Shown here: positions 1 to 7,277 of the stretch, piece after piece
How the letters are laid out: every line of letters starts with the position of its first letter
How positions within the stretch are numbered: the first letter of the stretch is position 1
Assembly: GCA_016714935.1 (NCBI GenBank)
Contig: JADKBU010000007.1
Span: forward strand, 58,990 to 122,989
Length of the DNA: 64,000 bases
Source: Candidatus Accumulibacter propinquus
Lineage (GTDB): Bacteria; Pseudomonadota; Gammaproteobacteria; Burkholderiales; Rhodocyclaceae
Direction of reading: 5' to 3'
The notes under the pieces: model-generated
Told to the model about the DNA's origin: nothing
The model's database searches: none
What the model saw: the letters and a program-made list of their open reading frames with translations, nothing else
Translations under genes and position numbers: made by a program

Positions 1-316
1 TGAGGACGGCAATATCGTGTGCTGGCGAAACCCCTGCCAGCAACGCCTGGTAACTGCGTCCGTCGGCGAGTTTGACTGACGCTTCGCTGGCGTTCTCGAT
101 GACGTGATAGTTGGTGATCACATGTCCCGCAGCGTCCCAGATAAACCCTGAGCCGGCACCACGTGGCACCGTAAACACGTTACGTGTCCAGTAATCCCTG
201 ACCTGCGCCTTGGTCGTGATGAACACCACCGAATCGCGAGCGTGTTCGAACAACTCGATGTGGTGATCAGGACAATCGCTCGCCTTATCCGGGGCCGGCA
301 GAGTGGACGCGGGCAC
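1..316 (-). CDS. Trypsin-like (DegP/HtrA-type) serine protease, N-terminal fragment
   Basis: The reading frame runs off the left edge, so only about 105 residues are visible. It reads as the N-terminal half of a trypsin-fold protease: a beta-strand (VVFITT), then GAGSGFIW, then NYHVI carrying the catalytic histidine, then HDIAVL carrying the catalytic aspartate. The serine lies outside the window. A GTG at 316 is the first start after an in-frame TGA and overlaps the end of cbpM by 32 bases, implying co-transcription with cbpM and cbpA. No signal peptide is visible, so this form may be cytoplasmic, or the true start may differ. Family assignment is good; the exact subfamily cannot be settled without the C-terminal half. 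Confidence 0.75.
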   Translation of the reverse strand, partial: MPASTLPAPDKASDCPDHHIELFEHARDSVVFITTKAQVRDYWTRNVFTVPRGAGSGFIWDAAGHVITNYHVIENASEASVKLADGRSYQALLAGVSPAHDIAVL

Positions 317-593
317 GCAGGTCGTCGAGTTCTTCCATCAAATCCGCCACCAGTGCCGCCAGTTCCGGTACCGCCTCGAAATCGCGTTCCAGTTGTCGCA
401 TGCGTCGCGCGCGCCGCAGGCTGGGGCTGGAAAAACACCACACACCGGCGACGCTCTCGGCGTGCGGGAACAGCCCCTCCTCGATATGGCGCAGCAGCCA
501 CGAGGGTTCGACGGTACACGCGGCGGCCAGCTGTTCCAGGGTCAGCCAGCTATTCTCCATCAGGCTGCCGATCAGGATCTCCTCGTCACGCAT
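285..593 (-). CDS. cbpM: Chaperone modulator CbpM
   Basis: 102 residues, the usual size of CbpM, a MerR-like winged-helix protein without a DNA-binding role in its best-studied member. CbpM binds the J-domain of CbpA and restrains its stimulation of DnaK. Visible features are the helix-turn-helix-like segment LTLEQLAAACTVEPSWLLRHI and a leucine-rich C-terminal helix (LAALVADLMEELDDL). It sits 3 bases downstream of cbpA, the standard partner arrangement, and overlaps the following protease gene. The assignment rests on size, sequence character and position together. Confidence 0.87.
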   Translation of the reverse strand: MRDEEILIGSLMENSWLTLEQLAAACTVEPSWLLRHIEEGLFPHAESVAGVWCFSSPSLRRARRMRQLERDFEAVPELAALVADLMEELDDLRARVHSAGPG

Positions 594-596
594 GGC

Positions 597-1550
597 CTAG
601 GTCCTCTCTTGTTGGCGTGGGTCGAAGGCAAGTTCCCGCGCCATGGTTTCGTACAGGGCGCGTGCTTTCGCCGTGGCAGCTGGCGGCAGTACCACCTGCA
701 AATCGAGCAGCAGGTCGCCCGGCGGCGTGCCCGGGATACCCTTGCCGCGCACCCGCAATTGCCGCCCGCTCTGCGCGCCCTCGGGGATGCGGACCTTGAC
801 ACTGCCTTGCGGCAGGGCGACCGCCACCACCGCGCCCAGGGCCGCCTCCCACGGCGCCACCGGCAGGCTGAGAAAGAGATCGCGCCCTTGCGCGCGGAAC
901 CGTGCATGCGGCCTGAAACGGACTTCCAGCATCAGATCTCCGGCCGCTGCGCCGCCGCTGCCCGGCGCACCCTGGCCGGCCAGGCGGATGATCTGGCCGG
1001 CATACACGCCTTGCGGGATTTTCACGTTCAGCGTACGTGTATCGAGCGTGACGCGCCCTTGCGCGTCAGTCCGCGGCGCTCGCAAGGAAATCTGGCGGGT
1101 GGCGCCCGTGAAAGCGTCTTCGAGGTCCAGTAGCACCTTGGCATGGTGGTCTTCGCCGCGGGCCTGAAAATGTGCTCGCTGGCCTGGTGCAAAGCCGCGC
1201 GCGCCACCCATGCGACCAAAGAGCTCGGCAAAGAAGTCGGAAAAATCTGCGGCTTCGCCCGGCGCAAAACCGCGCCCCGAAAACTCGAAGCCGGCATCCC
1301 AGTCGGGCGGTGGCTGAAAGTCCTGTCCAGGTTGGTAGCCACGCCCCAACTGGTCGTAAGCGGCTCGTTTCTCGGGGTCGGAGAGCACCGCATTGGCCTC
1401 GTTGAGTTCCTGCATGCGCGCTTCGGCGTCGGCTTCCTTGGAAACATCCGGGTGATACTTGCGCGCCAACTTGCGGAATGCCTTCTTCACCTCCTCCGCC
1501 GTGGCCTCGCGCGGCACCCCGAGAATCTGGTAATAGTCCTTGAATTCCAT
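597..1550 (-). CDS. cbpA: Curved-DNA-binding J-protein CbpA (DnaJ class II)
   Basis: 317-residue type II J-protein, a DnaK co-chaperone. The J-domain occupies about residues 4-70 with the essential HPD at 33-35. A Gly/Phe-rich linker (GRGFAPG, GGARGFAPG) follows, then two C-terminal substrate-binding domains from about residue 125. The cysteine-rich zinc domain of DnaJ proper is absent, which points to CbpA. It is the first gene of the minus-strand cbpA-cbpM-protease run and diverges from the Hsp20 pair, so the 150-base gap between ATGs should hold two promoters; I could only recognise the Hsp20-facing one. Confidence 0.93.
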   Translation of the reverse strand: MEFKDYYQILGVPREATAEEVKKAFRKLARKYHPDVSKEADAEARMQELNEANAVLSDPEKRAAYDQLGRGYQPGQDFQPPPDWDAGFEFSGRGFAPGEAADFSDFFAELFGRMGGARGFAPGQRAHFQARGEDHHAKVLLDLEDAFTGATRQISLRAPRTDAQGRVTLDTRTLNVKIPQGVYAGQIIRLAGQGAPGSGGAAAGDLMLEVRFRPHARFRAQGRDLFLSLPVAPWEAALGAVVAVALPQGSVKVRIPEGAQSGRQLRVRGKGIPGTPPGDLLLDLQVVLPPAATAKARALYETMARELAFDPRQQERT

Positions 1551-1620
1551 ACGCGATCCTCAATTTACAACGGTGGTGGCCCAAAGATAGCAAATGCAGA
1601 CGGGCATCGCCATCAGGATA

Positions 1621-1647
1621 TTGAAGTCTATCGAAAGGCCCCCAAAT
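1621..1647 (+). promoter_or_regulatory. Heat-shock (sigma-32-like) promoter for the Hsp20 genes
   Basis: TTGAA at 1621-1625 and CCCCCAAAT at 1639-1647 match the sigma-32 pattern (CTTGAA, about 13-14 bases, CCCCATnT). The 13-base spacer is appropriate, and the site lies about 55 bases before the Hsp20 start, which has AAGGAGG at 1686-1692. Expected for small heat-shock genes; inference from sequence only. Confidence 0.65.
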
Positions 1648-1700
1648 AGCAATCGCAGCGCCAGTCTTGGCGCCCCTAACCATCGTAAGGAGGACTGAAC

Positions 1701-2135
1701 ATGATGTACCGCTCCCTGTTTCCCCGCGACGTTTTGGCGGAACTCAACCGGTTGCAGCGCGAAATGCAACAGGCTTTCCACCTTTCCCCGAGCATCCGCG
1801 GTATCGCCCGTGGCGGATTCCCGGCGATGAATGTCGGCGGCACACCGCAGTCGGTTGATATCTTCGCCTTCGCGCCGGGTATCGACCCGGCCACTCTAGA
1901 CGTGCAGATCGAAAAGGGTGTGCTGACGGTTGCCGGCGAGCGCAAGCGTGACTTGCCCGGCGAAGAGGCCACGGTGCACATCGACGAGCGTTTCGACGGC
2001 CGCTTCCGGCGAGTGGTCACCCTGCCCGACGATGTCGATGCCAACGCCGTAGACGCCAAGTACCGCGACGGCGTGCTGCGTATCAGTATCGGTCGCAAGC
2101 AGTCCGCGCAACCACGCCGTATCACCATTCAGTAA
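1701..2135 (+). CDS. Small heat-shock protein Hsp20 (first of tandem pair)
   Basis: 144 residues; ATP-independent holdase that binds unfolding proteins. The alpha-crystallin domain spans about residues 45-140, with GVLTVAGERK (beta strands 3-4) and the GVLRISI strand carrying the I-x-I-type C-terminal contact. The N-terminal arm (residues 1-40) has the usual FPRDVLAELNRLQREM helix. Two adjacent ATGs exist; the first has AAGGAGG eight bases upstream. It is followed after 12 bases by a second Hsp20 gene, and the pair shares the sigma-32-like promoter. A two-partner system is likely, as seen for IbpA/IbpB-like pairs, although the two proteins here are quite divergent. Confidence 0.92.
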   Translation: MMYRSLFPRDVLAELNRLQREMQQAFHLSPSIRGIARGGFPAMNVGGTPQSVDIFAFAPGIDPATLDVQIEKGVLTVAGERKRDLPGEEATVHIDERFDGRFRRVVTLPDDVDANAVDAKYRDGVLRISIGRKQSAQPRRITIQ

Positions 2136-2147
2136 GGAGGATCGAAC

Positions 2148-2525
2148 ATGTCCGACAATAGCCCCGCCGTCAAGAAAGAAACCACCGCGGACGAAGCCGC
2201 GCTGCTGCCGCCGGTCGATGTCGTTGAGGACGCTTCGGGAATCACCTTGTACGCCGACCTGCCCGGTGTACCCAAGGAGAAGCTGAATCTGCATGTGGAG
2301 GCCGACACGCTGACGATCGAAGGTGAGATCGATCTGGAAATGCCAGGCGGCATGGAAGCCAGCCACGCCGAAGTCAGCCTGCCGCGTTACCGTCGGGTGT
2401 TCACCCTGTCCAAGGAACTCGACGCGAGCAAGGTCAGCGCCGAGTTCAGGAACGGCGTACTTAAACTCGCGATCCCGAAAGCCGAACACGCGCAACCACG
2501 CAAGGTCGAGGTCAAGATCTTGTGA
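2148..2525 (+). CDS. Small heat-shock protein Hsp20 (second of tandem pair)
   Basis: 125 residues. The alpha-crystallin domain spans about residues 22-122, with ITLYADLPGV at its start, TLTIEGE, and the FRNGVLKLAIPK strand near the end. The N-terminal arm is short and charged (SDNSPAVKKETTADEAA) rather than hydrophobic, unlike its upstream neighbour, so the two probably play different roles in a mixed oligomer. Its ribosome-binding site TAAGGAGG overlaps the stop codon of the first Hsp20 gene, tying their expression together. A strong GC hairpin follows the stop. Confidence 0.92.
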   Translation: MSDNSPAVKKETTADEAALLPPVDVVEDASGITLYADLPGVPKEKLNLHVEADTLTIEGEIDLEMPGGMEASHAEVSLPRYRRVFTLSKELDASKVSAEFRNGVLKLAIPKAEHAQPRKVEVKIL

Positions 2526-2531
2526 TCCGCA

Positions 2532-2554
2532 CGGGCGGGGGCACACCCCGCCCG
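2532..2554 (+). terminator. GC-rich hairpin after the Hsp20 genes
   Basis: A perfect 9-bp stem (CGGGCGGGG at 2532-2540, CCCCGCCCG at 2546-2554) with a 5-base loop, 7 bases after the Hsp20 stop codon. No T-run follows, so it may act as an RNA 3'-end stabiliser or a weak terminator rather than a classical intrinsic terminator. Confidence 0.5.
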
Positions 2555-2655
2555 CCGAAACACATCCCGAAGCCAGGACCACCAGAGGGAACTGGCTCCT
2601 GAAGACTGTGGATATTCCCCGCCAGCACCTCTCGTACCTCCGCGATGTCGGCCGC

Positions 2656-3102
2656 TCAGGGCGAATTGCGGATCCCCCCGGCAGCGGTACGCCGCAAGCA
2701 TTCGAGGTAAGCGGTCGCATCAATCGGTGCACCCTGCCGTTGAGCATGCCACAGCGCTTCGCCGAGACATTCGAGGAATGCGTGTTCAGTTGCATGCACG
2801 TCGAGGCGACCGCGCAGGGTCTGGTAGGCGGCACGAATTCCGGGCGGCTGGTCGATACTGATCTGCTCGGCGACAGCCAGATGCAGTGAAAGGTGGAGAA
2901 AGGGGTTCATTTGCCCGTTCTCGGGCGTAAATTCCTGCTCCAGCGCGGTTGTCGGGTTTTCGAGGAGGGCGTGGTATTCGGGATGGTGCAGGATCAGATC
3001 GGCGGCCGTGACCTCGGCGCCTTCCAGAAGCACGCGCTCCCGATACTTTCGCCAGGCTTCGCAGAAGAACTGACGTACCTGATCACGACTGGGATTGAAC
3101 AT
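2656..3102 (-). CDS. DUF1841 family protein
   Basis: 148-residue protein that I recognise as DUF1841, a proteobacterial family of unknown function. Typical segments are the N-terminal MFNPSRDQVRQFFCEAWRKY, the central ENGQMNPFLHLSLHLAVAEQ and the ATEHAFLECLGEALWHAQR helix. It is soluble, mostly helical, and has no signal peptide. Its ATG lies inside the end of the FIST gene (20-base overlap), so it is the last gene of the rnf-nth-FIST run and is probably translated by coupling. Confidence 0.85.
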   Translation of the reverse strand: MFNPSRDQVRQFFCEAWRKYRERVLLEGAEVTAADLILHHPEYHALLENPTTALEQEFTPENGQMNPFLHLSLHLAVAEQISIDQPPGIRAAYQTLRGRLDVHATEHAFLECLGEALWHAQRQGAPIDATAYLECLRRTAAGGIRNSP

Positions 3103-4204
3103 CGGCTTTCGCTGTTGAGGTGCTGATCAAGGCGGTGACCACGGCATTCTGCAGCAAGCGACTGCCGCACCCCGGGCGCGGCGCGATCTGCCCGGTGCCG
3201 TAGCTGCCGATCAACGGCAAGCCTGGAAAACGGCGACGTATGCAGTCGACGTCATGGTCTTCGCCGCCGTAGAAATAGGGGCCGCGGCCGATACAGGAGA
3301 ACATGATCGCCGCCACCGGATCGGGTACTGCGACTGCCAGGTGGTCGACGCTGCGGTGCATGTCTGCGGCGGTCGCCTGTGGTGTGCGCATCGCCCAGGC
3401 GAGTCGCTGCCCCGGCGCCACACGCTCGGCCAGGGTCAGCGACTTGTCCGGGTTCGCCGCGATGATGGCAATCGGGTGATAGGCGGCTTCGTCGAAGGCA
3501 AATCGCTCGCCGACACTTCCCAGGTCGTCGATCAGGACGGCGCACAGCGAAGCCAAAGGCAGCTTCGCCTGCCTGTGATGGTTCCCCGGCAGGCTGCGCA
3601 GCAATTGTTCGAGCGCACTTTCCCCACCCAGCCTGAGCAGATCGTAAGCGCGGCTGCTATCGACCGCTGTCGGCTCGCCGAGGAGGCGCCAACCCCGGGA
3701 GACGCCGATGTCGATCCGGGTACCAAAAATCTGCACGTTGCAGTGTCCGGCCAGACGGCTTTGCTGCCAGGCAACGGGTTCGACGTGCCCTGGGTGCCCG
3801 GCGAAGCTGCCACCGAAATGCTTCTCGCGTGCATCGCCCCAGGCGCACGGAAAATGGCTGCCTGCATAGCTCAGGCTTGGCTCGACCGAATCTGCGGTGG
3901 CTTCCCGATGACCCAATGCGAGGCGACCGGCAAACACCATCACCGCGGCGGCCGGTCGATCGAGGACCCAACCGCTTTCGGTGAAAACGCCGGCAGCAAT
4001 GCCCCCGGCGAGTTGGATGCAGCGCGCCGCACGCGCCACGGCGGTGACGGTGCGCTGCGCGTCCCGCGAGAAGTCCGGGGTCAGAAACAGCAGCACACCG
4101 TTGGCCTGACGTTCAGCGGTCTTGGCAAGTGCTTGCCGAAAGGCTTCTTCAGCGAGCGCGGGCAGCGCGTCGTTGCCCACGACCAAGGCGCTGGCAACGC
4201 TCAT
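3083..4204 (-). CDS. FIST-domain signal-transduction protein
   Basis: 373 residues with the layout of FIST N (about residues 25-210) followed by FIST C (about 225-350). FIST modules are proposed ligand-sensing domains, possibly for amino acids, often coupled to chemotaxis or regulatory proteins; this one stands alone with no effector domain. The C-terminal part carries family-like text (IMFSCIGRGPYFYG, then PLIGSYGTGQIAP). The ATG overlaps the nth stop as ATGA, and the 3' end overlaps the DUF1841 gene, so it is embedded in the rnf operon. Placement next to an electron-transfer complex suggests a redox or metabolite-sensing role, but that is speculation. Confidence 0.85.
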   Translation of the reverse strand: MSVASALVVGNDALPALAEEAFRQALAKTAERQANGVLLFLTPDFSRDAQRTVTAVARAARCIQLAGGIAAGVFTESGWVLDRPAAAVMVFAGRLALGHREATADSVEPSLSYAGSHFPCAWGDAREKHFGGSFAGHPGHVEPVAWQQSRLAGHCNVQIFGTRIDIGVSRGWRLLGEPTAVDSSRAYDLLRLGGESALEQLLRSLPGNHHRQAKLPLASLCAVLIDDLGSVGERFAFDEAAYHPIAIIAANPDKSLTLAERVAPGQRLAWAMRTPQATAADMHRSVDHLAVAVPDPVAAIMFSCIGRGPYFYGGEDHDVDCIRRRFPGLPLIGSYGTGQIAPRPGCGSRLLQNAVVTALISTSTAKADVQSQS

Positions 4205-4890
4205 CGGGAGGGTGCCGCAGCCGCGTCAGCACTCTTCTCGGGATAGGCACAGAGGTCGGCGATGTCGCAGCGCCAGCACTCGGGGCGGCGCGCCTTGCAG
4301 ACGTAGCGCCCATGCAGGATCAGCCAGTGATGGGCCGAATGCCTGAACTCTTCGGGCACCGCCTCAAGCAGTTCGCGCTCCACAGCCAGTGGCGTCCTGC
4401 CAACGGCCAGGCCGGTACGCCTGGCGACCCGGAAAATGTGCGTGTCGACGGCAATTGTCGGCTCACCAAAGGCGATGTTGAGGACCACATTGGCCGTCTT
4501 GCGGCCAACCCCCGGCAGGGCTTCAAGGGCCACGCGCGAGCACGGCACCTCGCCAGCATGCCGGGCGAGCAACTGCTGACAAGTGGCGATGATGTTCCGG
4601 GCCTTGCCCTGATAGAGGCCGATGCGCTTGATGTACCCGGCCAGGCCGCTCTCACCGAGAGCCAGTATGGCCTGCGGGGTTGGCGCGTCGGCAAAGAGCT
4701 GGCTGGTGGCGAGGTTGACGCTCTTGTCGGTGGCCTGCGCGGACAGGATGACGGCGATCAGCAACTGGAAGGTCGTCGCGTAGGTCAGTTCGGTGAGCGG
4801 GTCCGGATTCGCGGTCCGCAGGCGGACGAAGAGGTCATGACAGCGTGTGCTGTCCATCTTCTGCGACCCCGGCACCGCCTCCTCAGGCAT
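4201..4890 (-). CDS. nth: Endonuclease III (DNA glycosylase/AP lyase)
   Basis: 229-residue base-excision-repair glycosylase acting on oxidised pyrimidines. The helix-hairpin-helix LPGVGRKTANV contains the catalytic lysine (Lys131); the catalytic aspartate is in VDTHIFRV (Asp149). The C-terminal 4Fe-4S loop has the C-x6-C-x2-C-x5-C spacing (CKARRPECWRCDIADLC). The ATG at 4890 overlaps the end of rnfE by 8 bases; a second ATG 33 bases in would give a length closer to the E. coli enzyme. The rnf-nth linkage also occurs in E. coli (rsxABCDGE-nth). The next gene starts in an ATGA overlap. Confidence 0.96.
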   Translation of the reverse strand: MPEEAVPGSQKMDSTRCHDLFVRLRTANPDPLTELTYATTFQLLIAVILSAQATDKSVNLATSQLFADAPTPQAILALGESGLAGYIKRIGLYQGKARNIIATCQQLLARHAGEVPCSRVALEALPGVGRKTANVVLNIAFGEPTIAVDTHIFRVARRTGLAVGRTPLAVERELLEAVPEEFRHSAHHWLILHGRYVCKARRPECWRCDIADLCAYPEKSADAAAAPSR

Positions 4891-5572
4891 GGTCGGCGGC
4901 CGTCAGCGGCGAATGCTGCGAGCCGGTCTTGCGCGCAGCTGCGCGGGCTTCGACCCAGTTCTTCCAGGCAATCAGGCAGCCAAGCAGGATGAAGGCTCCG
5001 GGTGGCAGTATCGTCAGCAGGAAGCCAGGGTAGTCGGTCGGCAACAACTGCAGTGGCCGCAGTGCCGGAAAAACCATGTCGATCCCTGAAAACAGCGTGC
5101 CGGCGCCGATCAACTCGCGCAGACCACCGAGCAAGGCCAGCGTCCATAACATGCCGACACCCATGAAAACGCCGTCGAAGATCGATTGCAGAGGCGGATT
5201 CTTGTTGGCGAAGGCCTCGACGCGGGCGAGCACGATACAGTTGGTAACGATCAGCGGGATGAAAATGCCCAGCACCAGGTAGAGGTCATGGAACTGGGCG
5301 TTGAATACCAGATCGACGACGGTCACCAGGGCCGCGACGATGAGAATGAAAACCGGGATGCGAATCTCATGCGGAATCAGGTTGCGCAGCGAGGCCACGG
5401 CAGCATTGGAGATCGCCATGACGACGATCGTCGCCAGCGACAACATGACGCCATTGACCAGATTGGTGGTCACCGCCAGTAAAGGACAAAGGCCAAGAAT
5501 CTGCACCAGGCTGGTGTTCTGGTTCCAGACACCGTTGGCTTTGATCTGGCGGAATTCTTCGCGGCTGATCAT
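4883..5572 (-). CDS. rnfE: Electron transport complex subunit RnfE/RsxE
   Basis: 229-residue integral membrane subunit of the Rnf complex, which couples electron flow between NADH and ferredoxin, or SoxR reduction in the Rsx version, to ion transport. Six membrane spans are apparent. The LVQILGLCPLLAVTT segment near residue 25 is shared with RnfA, its pseudo-symmetric partner, and includes the conserved cysteine proposed to help hold an inner-membrane iron-sulfur centre. The IVTNC motif also matches RnfA. The tail after the last span is a short soluble extension (about residues 205-229). The start overlaps the rnfG stop. Confidence 0.95.
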   Translation of the reverse strand: MISREEFRQIKANGVWNQNTSLVQILGLCPLLAVTTNLVNGVMLSLATIVVMAISNAAVASLRNLIPHEIRIPVFILIVAALVTVVDLVFNAQFHDLYLVLGIFIPLIVTNCIVLARVEAFANKNPPLQSIFDGVFMGVGMLWTLALLGGLRELIGAGTLFSGIDMVFPALRPLQLLPTDYPGFLLTILPPGAFILLGCLIAWKNWVEARAAARKTGSQHSPLTAADHA

Positions 5573-6258
5573 CTCGTCCCTCCTGGACCTGGCATCGAAT
5601 GGGCATCAGCAAAGAGTTGCCCGCGATTCTCGGCGACGTAGCGCAACGCCTTGTGCACGGCCTTGATCACGGCTCGCGGCGTGACCGTTGCGCCGGCAAC
5701 CGAGTCGAAGCGACCATTGTCTTTCCTGACCCGCCATTCCCGGTCGACCACATTCGCCAATGAAAGGCCGTCGAACTGACTGATCCAGGGATGTTCCTTG
5801 TTCTTGTCCTTGCGAGGGTCGATGTAGTCGCCGAGGCCGGGCGTCTCCTTGTGCTGCGTGACGCGCACGCCGAGCAGCGTGCCGTCGGCAGCGACGGCGA
5901 GCAACAGCCGGATTTTTCCCGAATAACCATCGGGTGCAACGGCTTCGAAGACCAGTGCACTGAGCTTCTCGGCCTTGCGTGCGCGATACGCCATCGACGC
6001 CTCGTCGAGGCCGAGAGCGGGGATGGGCGCGAGTTGCAGGCGGTCCTGCAGGAGATCGTTGTCGTAGACTTCTCGCGGCAGCACCTCCGCGATCAGTTTC
6101 ATCTTTTCGGTCGCCGCCGCGGCTTCGATCGCCGGCTGGGTCCACAGGAAAGCGGCAGCCAGCAGACTGGTGAACACCACCACGAAGATCAACAGGATGA
6201 CCGCCGTGCGCACCGCCATGCGGGCAGCGGCAGGTGGTGTCCTCACCGGCAGCGTCAT
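5569..6258 (-). CDS. rnfG: Electron transport complex subunit RnfG/RsxG (covalent flavin)
   Basis: 229 residues with one N-terminal transmembrane helix (about 16-38) and a periplasmic FMN-binding domain. The flavinylation signal is the SVAGATVT stretch at residues 186-193. The flavin carrier moves electrons between RnfD and the iron-sulfur subunits. I chose the ATG at 6258 because it overlaps the rnfD stop as ATGA; the frame stays open far upstream but only as a shadow of rnfD. Co-translated with rnfD and rnfE. Confidence 0.95.
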   Translation of the reverse strand: MTLPVRTPPAAARMAVRTAVILLIFVVVFTSLLAAAFLWTQPAIEAAAATEKMKLIAEVLPREVYDNDLLQDRLQLAPIPALGLDEASMAYRARKAEKLSALVFEAVAPDGYSGKIRLLLAVAADGTLLGVRVTQHKETPGLGDYIDPRKDKNKEHPWISQFDGLSLANVVDREWRVRKDNGRFDSVAGATVTPRAVIKAVHKALRYVAENRGQLFADAHSMPGPGGTR

Positions 6259-7277
6259 CGCTCGTTCTTCATGCCGAAAATCGGCGGCTGAGTGTACATG
6301 TCGATCAGCGGCACACAGAGATTCAGCAGCAGAACGGCAAACGCGACGCCGTCCGGATAGCCGCCGAAGACGCGAATGATGTAGGTGGTCAATCCGGCCG
6401 AAAAACCGAAAATCAGTTTGCCCCTGCTCGTCGTACATCCAGAGACCGGATCGGTGACGATGAAGAAAGCGCCCAGCATCGCGCCGCCGGAAAACAGATG
6501 AAACAGCGGATCGGCGAACTGCTGCGGGTTCCAGACCCATAAGGCGCCAGCCAGCAGCGACAGGCCGGCGATGAACCCGAGCGGCGCATGCCAGCCAACG
6601 ATCCTTCGCTGCCACAACCACAACCCACCGAAAAGATAACCGGCGCTGACCCACTCCCAGCCACGACCGGCGAAATTGCCGAACATCTCCTGGCTGCTCA
6701 ACAAGGTCTGCACATCGACGTTGCCCTCGCCGAGTTTCAGACCGGTCTTCAATGCGTCGAGCGGGGTAGCGCCGCTCATCACGTCGATGCGCGGCGCAAG
6801 ACCGGCAATGATCTGGACCTGTTCCGCGAGACTCAGCTTGAGACCGAGCGCCGGCCATTGCGACATCAAGGCCGGGAACGAGACAATGCATACGGCGAAG
6901 GCGATCATCGCCGGATTGAAGGGATTCTGCCCCAGTCCGCCGTAGAGGTGTTTGGCGACGACGATCGCACAGAGGGTTCCGACAACGACCAGCCACCACG
7001 GCGCCAGGGGTGGAAATGCCAGTGCAATCAGCCAGGCGGTGACCAGCGCGCTGCCATCGCTCAGGAACAGCGTGAGCGGCTTGCCACGAACCCATAACAT
7101 CAGCGCCTCTCCAACCAGCGCCGCAAGGCTGGCAATCAGGAGCTGCAGCACGATACTCGCGCCGACCAGCCAGACGTACGCGGCGATCCCGGGCAGCAGT
7201 GCGGCAAGAACCTGCAGCATCACCCGTCGCACACTGGTCTGCGCGAGCACGTAGGGCGGTGTGGAGAAGTCCATCAC
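6255..7277 (-). CDS. rnfD: Electron transport complex subunit RnfD/RsxD
   Basis: 340-residue membrane subunit of the NqrB/RnfD family with about nine or ten hydrophobic segments. The covalent-FMN site is SGATPLDAL at about residues 168-176, and the family signature GGLGQNPFNPAMIAFA precedes it. It forms part of the ion-transport path. Two adjacent ATG codons begin the gene; the first overlaps the rnfC stop in an ATGA junction. The C-terminus (MYTQPPIFGMKNER) is a short cytosolic tail, standard for the family. Confidence 0.96.
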   Translation of the reverse strand: MMDFSTPPYVLAQTSVRRVMLQVLAALLPGIAAYVWLVGASIVLQLLIASLAALVGEALMLWVRGKPLTLFLSDGSALVTAWLIALAFPPLAPWWLVVVGTLCAIVVAKHLYGGLGQNPFNPAMIAFAVCIVSFPALMSQWPALGLKLSLAEQVQIIAGLAPRIDVMSGATPLDALKTGLKLGEGNVDVQTLLSSQEMFGNFAGRGWEWVSAGYLFGGLWLWQRRIVGWHAPLGFIAGLSLLAGALWVWNPQQFADPLFHLFSGGAMLGAFFIVTDPVSGCTTSRGKLIFGFSAGLTTYIIRVFGGYPDGVAFAVLLLNLCVPLIDMYTQPPIFGMKNER

